Assembly: GCA_903885665.1 (NCBI GenBank)
Contig: CAISJL010000149.1
Span: forward strand, 1-43,306
Direction: 5' to 3'
DNA: 43,306 bases
Source of the DNA: an uncultured beta proteobacterium
Lineage (GTDB): Bacteria > Pseudomonadota > Gammaproteobacteria > Burkholderiales > SG8-41
The number at the start of each line of letters is the position of its first letter. Position 1 is the stretch's first letter. This document shows positions 17,096 through 24,722 of the stretch, one piece after another. Under the pieces are notes generated by a model. It worked only from the letters and a program-made list of their open reading frames with translations, ran no database searches and was not told the origin of the DNA. The translations under genes and the position numbers were made by a program.

Positions 17096-17097
17096 GT

Positions 17098-18192
17098 CTA
17101 GAACAATGCCAGCATACGATCGAGTGCGATCCGTGCCAATTCAGCCTCATAGGCAGGCACTCGGATTTGATTCACCACTTCTCCGGCAACTAAATTTTCT
17201 AGAGACCAAGCCAGGTGTTGTGGATCAATCCGCTGCATCGTTGAACACATACATACTGTTGGCGCCATAAACTGCACTGACTTGCCTTGAGGTGCATATT
17301 CTTCAGCAATCCGATTCACTAAGTTTAACTCTGTCCCAACCAACCAACGCGACCCGGGTGGACTAGCAGCGATTGTTTTAATAATGTAATCCGTTGAACC
17401 CACATAATCAGAGAGCTTACAAACCTCGAAACTACACTCAGGATGACTGATGACTGCGCCACCTGGGTGCTGCTGCCGCCACTTGAGAATATGTTGCGCT
17501 TGAAACATCTGATGCACTGAGCAATGCCCCTTCCACAACAGCACTTTAGCCATTCTAATTTGTTGTGGGGTCAGGCCTCCCATAGGTAAATCCGGATCCC
17601 ACACCATCATCTCCGAGAGTGGGATGTCCATCAAATAACCAGTCCACCGTCCCAAATGTTGGTCCGGAAAGAACAATACTTTTTCACGTCGGCCAAACGC
17701 CCATTGCAAAATCTGCCGCGCATTGGATGAAGTACATACAATCCCGCCATGCTCACCACAGAACGCCTTGAGGTCGGCTGCTGAATTAATATAGGTAATT
17801 GGCGTGATATGTTGATCGGGATCCAGCACGCTAGATAGCTCACGCCACGCCCGCTCCACTTTGCTCAGACTCGCCATATCAGCCATAGAGCAACCAGCAT
17901 TTAAGTCTGGCAGAATGACCTGCTGCGAGGGCTGCGACAAAATATCAGCCACTTCTGCCATAAAATGTACCCCACAAAATACCAAATACTCAGCATCAGT
18001 TTTAGCCGCGAGCTTTGCCAGTTGCAAAGAGTCTCCGGTCAAGTCGGCGTGCTTATAGACGTCAGCGCGCTGATAATGATGCGTCAGTAGCGCTACCCGC
18101 TTACCCAGCTGTTGCCGAGCCGCCAATATGCGTGACTCACAAGCCTCATCGGCGAGCGGCTTAAAGCGATCAAATGTAATGGTTGCAGTCAT
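17098..18192 (-). CDS. nadA: quinolinate synthase A
   Basis: NadA condenses iminoaspartate with dihydroxyacetone phosphate to quinolinate in de novo NAD synthesis, using a 4Fe-4S cluster. The 364-aa protein shows the family motifs LTHHYQRADV, VFCGVHFMAEVADIL (C73), ISHPECSFEV (C253) and TVCMCSTM (C314, C316). C73, C253 and one of C314/C316 are the candidate cluster ligands. I set the start at ATG 18192 (MTATITFDRF), which has a GGGGGA Shine-Dalgarno sequence. An upstream in-frame start at 18276 would lie within the promoter and add an unrelated hydrophobic segment. A TATAAT promoter precedes it. nadB and nadC are not in the window. Confidence 0.95.
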   Translation of the reverse strand: MTATITFDRFKPLADEACESRILAARQQLGKRVALLTHHYQRADVYKHADLTGDSLQLAKLAAKTDAEYLVFCGVHFMAEVADILSQPSQQVILPDLNAGCSMADMASLSKVERAWRELSSVLDPDQHITPITYINSAADLKAFCGEHGGIVCTSSNARQILQWAFGRREKVLFFPDQHLGRWTGYLMDIPLSEMMVWDPDLPMGGLTPQQIRMAKVLLWKGHCSVHQMFQAQHILKWRQQHPGGAVISHPECSFEVCKLSDYVGSTDYIIKTIAASPPGSRWLVGTELNLVNRIAEEYAPQGKSVQFMAPTVCMCSTMQRIDPQHLAWSLENLVAGEVVNQIRVPAYEAELARIALDRMLALF

Positions 18193-18235
18193 GCTCAAAA
18201 CTCCCCCTATCAACAGGAACAGGACACTGTGGGTA

Positions 18236-18265
18236 ATTATACGAACCGGATTGCAATGATGACAG
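18236..18265 (-). promoter_or_regulatory. nadA promoter
   Basis: On the minus strand CTGTCA (18265-18260) and a perfect TATAAT (18241-18236) are 18 nt apart. Transcription would begin around 18229, giving a leader of about 37 nt. This also rules out the longer nadA reading, whose start would be upstream of the promoter. Confidence 0.6.
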
Positions 18266-18282
18266 ATTTTTGACAAAAAATC
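18265..18282. promoter_or_regulatory. palindrome abutting the nadA -35 box
   Basis: GATTTTT and AAAAATC, separated by 4 nt (GACA), form a perfect 7-bp inverted repeat touching the -35 element of nadA. The position suits a dimeric regulator of NAD synthesis, but its sequence has not been matched to a known operator. It could alternatively be an AT-rich UP-like element. Confidence 0.4.
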
Positions 18283-18337
18283 AGATGCGGCACGGCAGCA
18301 CTGTCTCTAATACCGCAATTCCCAGCTCCCAACCGAG

Positions 18338-18790
18338 CTATTTGGGTGCTAATCGGGCGCGCTGTGCCAAGTCACGTATTGCAACAGCATTGGTTTCAGA
18401 GAATACTCGGTCTGCTGCCATAGTCCATGGCAACCACTGCCACGCCACATGCTCACCAGGGGCTAAGCGAATCTCTTGATCTGGCGTGACCTGCACCGAG
18501 AATACATGCTCGGTATTTTGGGTCACCCCTGGAGCATAACGATGTCGCCAATGTGGATAGATCTCGTAGCATTGCTGTTGCTGCCAATCCTCCAGCTGCG
18601 AAGGCGAAGCAATAATTCCTGTTTCCTCCTCCAGTTCACGCAATGCAGTCTGCCATAAGAGCTCGCCTAGCTCTACGCTACCGGTGACCGACTGCCAGAA
18701 GCCAGCGCGATCAGCGCGCTCCAATAGCAAAATCTCTAGCGCGGGGGTATGGATCAATACCAATACCGAAATGGGTTGCTTATAAGTCAT
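18338..18790 (-). CDS. nudB: dihydroneopterin triphosphate diphosphatase (Nudix)
   Basis: A 150-aa Nudix hydrolase. The Nudix box is complete: GSVELGE, then RELEEETGI with the two metal-binding glutamates. The N-terminus KQPISVLVLIHTPALEILLLERAD and the WQSVTGSVE segment match NudB, which removes pyrophosphate from dihydroneopterin triphosphate in folate synthesis. The length matches the family. Its start overlaps the end of the barstar gene by 11 nt, so it is translated as part of the aspS cluster; location downstream of aspS is common for nudB in betaproteobacteria. A dATP/8-oxo-dGTP-type Nudix role is less likely. Confidence 0.88.
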   Translation of the reverse strand: MTYKQPISVLVLIHTPALEILLLERADRAGFWQSVTGSVELGELLWQTALRELEEETGIIASPSQLEDWQQQQCYEIYPHWRHRYAPGVTQNTEHVFSVQVTPDQEIRLAPGEHVAWQWLPWTMAADRVFSETNAVAIRDLAQRARLAPK

Positions 18791-19244
18791 CAGACTGGTC
18801 GTCAGGTAGCGCTGGCCAACCTTCTCCAGGTGACATCAACACGATAAAACGCACGCCTTGGCGCTGCCAATATTCTGCGCTGTCTTGCAATATCGCATTA
18901 AAAGTTGCGGCGCTTGCTAAGTCATAGTCTGACCACAAAGCCAAACCGGCGATCCAAACCGCTATTCCAGAAAAACCATAACTATTTGATTTTAAATTAC
19001 TTTTTTCGCCATCGGCAAGCCAAGACAAATCTTGCAGGGCATCTGCCAAGGCATCCCAATTGAGACCAAAAGTGGCGGGCATGGCAAAGGCTTTAGCGCA
19101 CGCTTGTAATAATGCAGTTTTGTTTTGAGTCCCATGGGCATCGAAATCAACCCAGCGCAAACCTGCACGCTCAGCACTTTGGATTGCGCTAACCCTATCG
19201 GCAGGAGCGGCAAATATACCCGAAGTATGAAAGTTCAGCGCCAT
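18780..19244 (-). CDS. barstar-family RNase inhibitor
   Basis: A 154-aa protein whose central segment FGLNWDALADALQDLSWL is the barstar signature (barstar itself has a similar helix that plugs the RNase active site). It is longer than the 89-aa Bacillus barstar, as many proteobacterial family members are. The ATG at 19244 overlaps the stop codon of the upstream RNase gene in a TGATG junction; a TTG one codon earlier is possible but less likely. No signal peptide is visible, so it should remain in the cytoplasm and neutralise the RNase before export. Next is nudB, overlapping by 11 nt. Confidence 0.85.
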   Translation of the reverse strand: MALNFHTSGIFAAPADRVSAIQSAERAGLRWVDFDAHGTQNKTALLQACAKAFAMPATFGLNWDALADALQDLSWLADGEKSNLKSNSYGFSGIAVWIAGLALWSDYDLASAATFNAILQDSAEYWQRQGVRFIVLMSPGEGWPALPDDQSDDL

Positions 19245-19690
19245 CAATCTTGTACTCGACTAAAGCTACGGTAGTGATCATCGGTATAGAAAAACGCGTT
19301 ACCGCGACACTGTGCGGGCGTTGCTGCTTGCGTGGCACAACCCCAAATAATACGACGCGCACCACGATTACGCTCACCAGGAGTCAATACCGTATATTCA
19401 CGATAATAACCACGGGGCTGCTGTGGTAGTCGCCGCTCATAGTTACCAAAGACAATACCATCGCGCTCAAACCGAAAAGGGCGACCAATTTCAATGCGTT
19501 GTAAAGTCTGGCGCGCCTCTAACGGCAAATCATTTCGTTGAATCGAAGGCAACGCCTGCATTTCACGTGCTTGCAGCAACATTGAATATTGCAATAAGCC
19601 TACCAGCAACATGCCTGCCACCAACAACTTCAGCCAGAGCCCAGCTAGCGCTCCAGGCCTACTCCGATAGTCACCGCCATACCCAAACAC
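19244..19690 (-). CDS. barnase/RNase Sa-like guanyl-specific ribonuclease, membrane-targeted
   Basis: A 148-aa RNase of the N1/T1 microbial family. The sequence aligns by eye with RNase Sa: DGIVFGNYE, then GYYREYTV (general base E98), RGARRII (R109, R113) and TDDHYRSF (general acid H139). All catalytic positions are kept, so it looks active. Residues about 14-37 are strongly hydrophobic, a signal peptide or N-terminal anchor. C118 and C128 flank an insertion and may form a disulfide outside the cytoplasm. The start is GTG 19690, with AGAGG 9 nt upstream, 27 nt after aspS. The target RNA, either environmental (nutrient scavenging) or in competing cells, is unknown. Confidence 0.85.
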   Translation of the reverse strand: MFGYGGDYRSRPGALAGLWLKLLVAGMLLVGLLQYSMLLQAREMQALPSIQRNDLPLEARQTLQRIEIGRPFRFERDGIVFGNYERRLPQQPRGYYREYTVLTPGERNRGARRIIWGCATQAATPAQCRGNAFFYTDDHYRSFSRVQD

Positions 19691-19717
19691 GTGGATTAGC
19701 CTCTATCGACTACCGCA

Positions 19718-21502
19718 CTAAGCGGTTGGGGTTGTGTTACGCAAACGAATGTGCAGATCGCGCAATTGTCGTTCTGTCACTACTGTAGGGGCATTGACCA
19801 TCAAGTCTTGACCGCGTTGCGTTTTTGGAAAAGCAATGACTTCACGAATCGATTCGGCACCCGTCATTAAAGTCACAATACGATCTAGTCCAAACGCAAT
19901 GCCGCCATGCGGAGGTGCGCCATAAGAGAGCGCGTCTAGTAAAAATCCAAATTTGGCACGTGCATCCTCTGGTGAAATCCCCAAGGCTACAAATACTTGT
20001 GACTGCACTTCTGCACGATGAATTCGCACTGAGCCACCACCAATCTCCCAGCCATTGAGAGCCACATCATAAGCCTTGGCCAAGACCTGACCAGGATCAG
20101 TCTCTAATAACTCTAGATGCTCATCTTTGGGTGAGGTAAAGGGATGATGAGCCGCATTCCAACGTTGCGCCTCCTCGTCATACTCAAATGCAGGAAAGTC
20201 TACAACCCAACAAGGACGCCAGCCCAACTCCACATGGCCTTTGTCATGTCCAACTTTCACGCGAAGCGCACCAAGTGCATCATAGACTACCTTCTTGCGA
20301 TCAGCCCCAAAGAATATCAAATCACCGTTTTGCGCACCTGTGCGCTTGATAATAGCTGCAAGGACTTCTTGTGGTAAAAACTTCACGATGGGTGATTGCA
20401 AACCTTCCTCGTTCAGCTTACTGATATCGTTCACTTTGATATACGCTAAACCCTTTGCGCCATAAATCGCAACAAAAGAAGTATAGTCATCAATCTCTTT
20501 ACGGCTCAGTGTTGCACCTGCAGGAATGCGTAGTGCGACCACACAACCGTCCTTCTGCGCGAGCGCTTGCTTGAAGACTTTAAACTCAACGGCGGCCATC
20601 AAATCGCTGAGACTGGTTAACTCTAGTTTCACCCGCAAATCCGGCTTATCGGAGCCATAGCGAGACATCGCCTCGGCATACGTGAGGCGGGGAAATTCGC
20701 CTAGATCCACAGCCATTACCTTCATAAACAAATCGCGAATCAAGCCCTCCATCAAGTCTTGAATTTCACGCTCGCCCAAGAATGAGGTCTCAATATCTAT
20801 TTGAGTAAACTCTGGCTGACGATCGGAGCGCAAATCTTCGTCCCTAAAGCATTTAACAATCTGGTAATAGCGATCATAGCCAGCAACCATCAAGAGCTGC
20901 TTGAACAACTGGGGTGATTGAGGCAACGCATAAAACTGCCCATCATGCATACGCGACGGCACTAAAAATTCTCGCGCCCCCTCTGGTGTAGACTTGTAGA
21001 GCATAGGTGTTTCAATGTCGATAAAACCATGGTCATCGAGGTAATTACGAATCGCCCGTGCCGCTTGATGGCGCAACCGTAAATGACCTTGCATCTGTGG
21101 ACGGCGCAGATCCAAAAAGCGATATTGCAAGCGAACGTTTTCCGAAATGTTTTCATCATCCATCATAAATGGCGGTGTTTGCGCTGCATTTAAGATCTCT
21201 AGGCTGGTGGCGAGCACTTCGATCTCGCCACTCACCAGGTGCGTATTCACTGTGCCTGCAGGGCGCTCGCGTACACGACCAACCACTCGAACCACAAATT
21301 CATTACGCAAGCTATCAGCCAAGCTAAAGGACTCCGCACGATCCGGGTCGCATACTACTTGCACCAAACCTTCACGATCTCTTAAGTCGATAAAAATTAC
21401 ACCGCCATGATCACGGCGGCGATGCACCCAACCACACAGTTGCACGGTTTGATCTAATAGTTGGCGATTTACCAACCCACAGTAGTGGCTACGCATCGTC
21501 AT
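19718..21502 (-). CDS. aspS: aspartate-tRNA ligase
   Basis: A class II aminoacyl-tRNA synthetase of 594 aa, bacterial length. The N-terminal OB-fold anticodon-binding domain ([21 protein letters not shown]) is followed by motif 1 around IDIETPML, motif 2 [16 protein letters not shown], the bacterial insertion domain (about residues 290-420) and motif 3 [13 protein letters not shown] 21502 has a GGAAA Shine-Dalgarno sequence 5 nt away. Whether it is discriminating or also charges tRNA-Asn cannot be decided here. It lies 29 nt after the DUF502 gene and 27 nt before the RNase gene, so all are probably cotranscribed. Confidence 0.97.
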   Translation of the reverse strand: MTMRSHYCGLVNRQLLDQTVQLCGWVHRRRDHGGVIFIDLRDREGLVQVVCDPDRAESFSLADSLRNEFVVRVVGRVRERPAGTVNTHLVSGEIEVLATSLEILNAAQTPPFMMDDENISENVRLQYRFLDLRRPQMQGHLRLRHQAARAIRNYLDDHGFIDIETPMLYKSTPEGAREFLVPSRMHDGQFYALPQSPQLFKQLLMVAGYDRYYQIVKCFRDEDLRSDRQPEFTQIDIETSFLGEREIQDLMEGLIRDLFMKVMAVDLGEFPRLTYAEAMSRYGSDKPDLRVKLELTSLSDLMAAVEFKVFKQALAQKDGCVVALRIPAGATLSRKEIDDYTSFVAIYGAKGLAYIKVNDISKLNEEGLQSPIVKFLPQEVLAAIIKRTGAQNGDLIFFGADRKKVVYDALGALRVKVGHDKGHVELGWRPCWVVDFPAFEYDEEAQRWNAAHHPFTSPKDEHLELLETDPGQVLAKAYDVALNGWEIGGGSVRIHRAEVQSQVFVALGISPEDARAKFGFLLDALSYGAPPHGGIAFGLDRIVTLMTGAESIREVIAFPKTQRGQDLMVNAPTVVTERQLRDLHIRLRNTTPTA

Positions 21503-21531
21503 AAGTTTCCGACTCTAAAAGTTAAATGAAT

Positions 21532-22167
21532 TCAAATCGCCTCAGTTACTGGCGCATCCTCAATACGACCTGGAGCAGCAACTCCCATCGACACAATATA
21601 TTTAAACGCTACATCGACTGAAATATCTAACTCGATGACCGCATCCCGCTGCACATAAAAATAAAAGCCGTTCACAGGGCTTGGTGTTGTAGGAATAAAA
21701 ACCGCCACATGCTCTTGTGAAAAGTGGGCATTAAGCTCATCTGGAATGTTGGTCTCAAAGGCCAATGACCACGCTTCAGGGTGCGGATAACGTACCAGCA
21801 ACACCTTACGAAACGCTTTACCTTTTCCGGAAAACAATGAGTCACTAACCTGCTTTACGCTAGTGTAAATAGTATTGAATACTGGGATACGTGCCAGTAT
21901 GCCTTCCCAAAACCGTACCAAACGCTGACCTAAAATATTGGCCGCAAACACTCCAGTGATAAACACAATGACAATGGTTAGCGCCACACCAAGGCCCGGC
22001 ACATGCATACCCAACCAATGCTCTGTTAACCACTGTTCAGGCAATAACAGCAAGGTCTGATCCATGGTGCCCACTAACAAATTCAGCACCCAAACCGTAA
22101 TTGCCAATGGCACCCAGATCAACAATCCTGTAATGACATAACTACGCAAAGAAATTTTTTTAGCCAT
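21532..22167 (-). CDS. DUF502 family inner-membrane protein
   Basis: A 211-aa membrane protein beginning MAKKISLRSYVITGLLIWVP, which is the standard opening of DUF502 proteins. Two hydrophobic segments are visible, at about 10-33 and 58-83. The segment after the second, IPVFNTIYTSVKQVSDSLF, is the most conserved part of the family. The function is unknown. A TTG two codons upstream (22173) is possible, but ATG 22167 gives the family N-terminus. It lies between fmdB and aspS, an arrangement that I recall from other betaproteobacteria. Confidence 0.88.
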   Translation of the reverse strand: MAKKISLRSYVITGLLIWVPLAITVWVLNLLVGTMDQTLLLLPEQWLTEHWLGMHVPGLGVALTIVIVFITGVFAANILGQRLVRFWEGILARIPVFNTIYTSVKQVSDSLFSGKGKAFRKVLLVRYPHPEAWSLAFETNIPDELNAHFSQEHVAVFIPTTPSPVNGFYFYVQRDAVIELDISVDVAFKYIVSMGVAAPGRIEDAPVTEAI

Positions 22168-22265
22168 ATGCAAAGAAGCAATCTATAAAGGATGCTATCA
22201 AAAATAACATTTCATGAATTCAGTCGCAAACAAATCACAGAGATACAACTCAGTGCTGAACATTC

Positions 22266-22664
22266 TTAGGTATTACTCGCACCCGTAGCGTTACTCGAGG
22301 GCTGCGGTGCCGACGTTCTGCTAGATGCTGCAGTTGTGGTCGACGATGCGGGAGTTGCATCACTCGTTGCTGCTGCGCTAGCGCTCTTGTCCCCACTGTC
22401 GGTAGACTGCGACTTTGACTCTGATGTTGAATCGGCAGACACTTTTTTAGAGTCAGAGGACACTTTCGCCTTATCACTACCTTTATCTCTAAAGTCAGTC
22501 ACATACCAACCACTGCCTTTGAGCTGAAAACCGGCCGCAGTCACCATCTTGGTTAAAGCCTCTTGGCCACACTCACTACAAACCGTCAGCAACGGATCGC
22601 TCATTCGCTGCAAAACCTCTTTCTTGACACCACATGACCCACAAAGATACTCATAAATTGGCAT
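22266..22664 (-). CDS. FmdB-family zinc ribbon protein with low-complexity tail
   Basis: A 132-aa protein. The first 60 residues are a zinc ribbon of the FmdB/CxxC_CxxC_SSSS family: MPIYEYLC, with C8-x2-C11 and C29-x2-C32, then GSGWYVTDFR. Residues from about 62 onwards are an Asp/Lys/Ser- then Ala/Ser/Thr-rich disordered tail. FmdB proteins have been called formamidase regulators, but their role as regulators is unproven. It heads the fmdB-DUF502-aspS run after the hairpin downstream of ssb. The same region on the plus strand has an ORF that is a shadow. Confidence 0.88.
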   Translation of the reverse strand: MPIYEYLCGSCGVKKEVLQRMSDPLLTVCSECGQEALTKMVTAAGFQLKGSGWYVTDFRDKGSDKAKVSSDSKKVSADSTSESKSQSTDSGDKSASAAATSDATPASSTTTAASSRTSAPQPSSNATGASNT

Positions 22665-22757
22665 TACGCACTCCCTGTATACCGTAAAACCCTAAAAAAT
22701 CCATTATACCTTAGATACTTAGCCATCTTGGAAAGCTTCACCCAGAGATCGCCAAAC

Positions 22758-22783
22758 ACAACACCGGCCAAGGCCGGTGTTGT
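22758..22783 (-). terminator. strong hairpin downstream of ssb
   Basis: A perfect 12-bp stem (ACAACACCGGCC / GGCCGGTGTTGT) with a 2-nt spacer lies 45 nt after the ssb stop codon. On the minus strand only GTTTGG follows, so the U-tract is poor. The stem is strong enough to end or process the ssb transcript before fmdB. It is also symmetric. Confidence 0.6.
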
Positions 22784-22828
22784 AGGTGCTAAACTAATTC
22801 TAAAATCGCTGCAAAAAATCGCAATACA

Positions 22829-23275
22829 TTAAAACGGAATATCATCATCCATATCATCAAAATTACCACCACCCTTTTTCGCGCCAGCTTTTGCCCCATT
22901 ATTAGCTGGATACTCGGGCGCGCTGCCCCCTTCAGATCCACCTCGGCTACCGAGTAATTGCAACCGGTCTGCAACAACTTCTGTGGAGTAACGTTCCTGA
23001 CCATCTTTATCCTGCCACTTTCGGGTGCGAATCCGGCCTTCAACATAAACCGGAGAGCCTTTCTTTAAATACTCACCAGCAACCTCAGCCTGACGACCAA
23101 AAAATGAAATACGATGCCACTCGGTATGCTCTTGCTTATCACCGCTTTTCTTGTCTTTCCAAGACTCAGTGGTTGCCACGGTGATATTAGTAACAGCATC
23201 ACCACTAGGTAGATAACGGGTCTCAGGATCTTTACCTAAATTCCCAATGATGATTACTTTATTGACAGAAGCCAT
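22829..23275 (-). CDS. ssb: single-stranded DNA-binding protein
   Basis: A 148-aa SSB that coats ssDNA and recruits replication and repair enzymes. The OB-fold occupies about residues 1-110 ([18 protein letters not shown], then the [13 protein letters not shown] and [15 protein letters not shown] strands). A Gly/Ala/Lys-rich linker leads to the acidic tip DMDDDIPF that binds partner proteins. I use ATG 23275, with AAAGGA upstream; a start 18 nt earlier would add an unneeded MKGKKN. It lies 57 nt downstream of the MFS gene on the same strand. Confidence 0.97.
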   Translation of the reverse strand: MASVNKVIIIGNLGKDPETRYLPSGDAVTNITVATTESWKDKKSGDKQEHTEWHRISFFGRQAEVAGEYLKKGSPVYVEGRIRTRKWQDKDGQERYSTEVVADRLQLLGSRGGSEGGSAPEYPANNGAKAGAKKGGGNFDDMDDDIPF

Positions 23276-23332
23276 GTTCTTTTTTCCTTTCAATTGAACA
23301 CTTCAGAACGCAGAGCGATTCGACTGAACTGC

Positions 23333-24520
23333 TTAGGTCCGCAATGGCGGCACCCGCATACCCCAAGCTAGTATAAGCCAGATCAATAACAGCGCAATAT
23401 CTAACACTAAAACAGCATTGTCACCGCCGTGCTGATACAAAAACCCTCCACCTGCAGCACCTAAAAATGTGCCCATAAACTGAATGGTACTATATAGCCC
23501 TATCGCTGTGCCTTTTATCTGTGGCGGCGCTAGGCGTGTCGTCAAGGTCGGCAACATCGCCTCCAGGGCGTTAAACGGCGCAAAAAATACCAATAAAAAC
23601 AAGGACAAAAGCCATAGATTACTCGTCAACCAAGGTAGCGCTAAATGCCCAAGCAATAATAAGGTGACTGCCACAACAAACCAACAGCGAGCGCGAATAG
23701 GGTCCCGCGACTGCATCACTGGGGGCAGCATTAAAACAAAAGACCCTAACATTACCGGTAGATAAATATGCCAATGCTCGGCAACAGGCAAACCTGCTGC
23801 CCGTAACTTAAACGGAATCACAATAAACAAGGCCATCAGCACGGCATGGAGCGCAAAAATACCCCAATTCAACCGAGCTAACTGCGGGTCTTTCAACACC
23901 GCCCAAAAATCAGCTAAGCCACGCCCAGGTGCGGTGGCCATATACGGGGGGGTAGGTACGACCTTGGCCATCACCCATAAACCCATTAACGCTAAAACGC
24001 CAGTCAGCGCAAAAATTCCAGGAACGCCTATCAACCGACCTAGCCAAGGGCCTGCAACCATAGATACCGCAAACGACAAGCCAATTGTTGAGCCAATCAT
24101 AGCCATAGCCTTAGCACGCTGCCCCTCACGGGTTAAGTCTGCGGTCATCGCAATGACGGCAGCAGAAATAGCACCCGCGCCCTGTAGCACACGCCCAACA
24201 ATCACGATATAAATATTGGGCGCTAAGGCAGCAACAAAACTACCCAGGGCAAAAATCAGTAAACCCACATAAATCACTGGCTTACGACCATAGCGATCGG
24301 ATAACCAACCAAAAGGAATTTGCAACACCGCTTGTGTTAGACCATAGGCACCAATCGCAAATCCGACTAGAGACATGTTGTCCCCACCCGGCAAGGTCTC
24401 TGCATAAATTGCAAACACCGGCAAAATCAGAAACATGCCTAGCATGCGAAGTCCAAAAATCCCAGACAAGCCGATACTCGCTCGCAACTCGAGGGCCGTC
24501 ATTTTTTCAGAAATTGTCAT
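23333..24520 (-). CDS. MFS transporter between ssb and uvrA
   Basis: A 395-aa major facilitator with about 12 hydrophobic segments and the MFS loop motif GWLSDRYGRKPVIY. The second motif region GRVLQGAGAISAAVIAM is typical of drug/H+ antiporters (motif C-like GPWLG follows). ATG 24520 (MTISEKMTAL) is chosen; a longer frame opens only with CTG. ATG 24502 is an alternative. No Shine-Dalgarno sequence is evident at either. The substrate is unknown. A position between uvrA and ssb is, as far as I recall, common in Burkholderiales, probably by synteny rather than shared function. Confidence 0.88.
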   Translation of the reverse strand: MTISEKMTALELRASIGLSGIFGLRMLGMFLILPVFAIYAETLPGGDNMSLVGFAIGAYGLTQAVLQIPFGWLSDRYGRKPVIYVGLLIFALGSFVAALAPNIYIVIVGRVLQGAGAISAAVIAMTADLTREGQRAKAMAMIGSTIGLSFAVSMVAGPWLGRLIGVPGIFALTGVLALMGLWVMAKVVPTPPYMATAPGRGLADFWAVLKDPQLARLNWGIFALHAVLMALFIVIPFKLRAAGLPVAEHWHIYLPVMLGSFVLMLPPVMQSRDPIRARCWFVVAVTLLLLGHLALPWLTSNLWLLSLFLLVFFAPFNALEAMLPTLTTRLAPPQIKGTAIGLYSTIQFMGTFLGAAGGGFLYQHGGDNAVLVLDIALLLIWLILAWGMRVPPLRT

Positions 24521-24658
24521 GGCGGAATACGCAAAAGGCAGCAGCAAACAATAAAATACTCATCGAATCCGATAATCTAGGAGTGTGTTAATGAAACCAT
24601 TAACAAGAATTTGTCAGCTCGTACCAAGGTCAGCAAACACAAATAAACTATACTTCAG

Positions 24659-24687
24659 TTGGGTACGATCCGTTATCCGCGTATATT
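24659..24687 (+). promoter_or_regulatory. candidate uvrA promoter
   Basis: TTGGGT (24659-24664) and TATATT (24682-24687) are separated by 17 nt, ending 35 nt before the uvrA ATG. The -10 overlaps a degenerate CTG-N10-CAG-like sequence (24677-24692), which might be a weak LexA site. Confidence 0.35.
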
Positions 24688-24722
24688 AGCAGGTTTACCT
24701 TCAGACTGATCGGGCTATTGTC

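Larger units (their letters stand above)
16778..17097. other. intergenic region nadA / ABC transporter with two hairpins
   Basis: This 320-nt region lies between the ends of nadA and the start of the ABC transporter, both on the minus strand. It has no convincing gene. Two strong inverted repeats lie close to nadA (16994-17030 and 17073-17095, listed separately). The remaining part is AT-rich and presumably contains the ABC transporter promoter, which I could not pinpoint. Confidence 0.5.

Noticed and set aside
18193-18276. Longer nadA N-terminus (extra 28 residues)
   Set aside because: The region contains the TATAAT promoter and the extra residues do not resemble NadA; the start at 18192 has a Shine-Dalgarno sequence.
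19423-19788. Plus-strand 121-aa ORF over the RNase gene and aspS end
   Set aside because: It overlaps two well-supported genes in antisense and has no domain or Shine-Dalgarno sequence.
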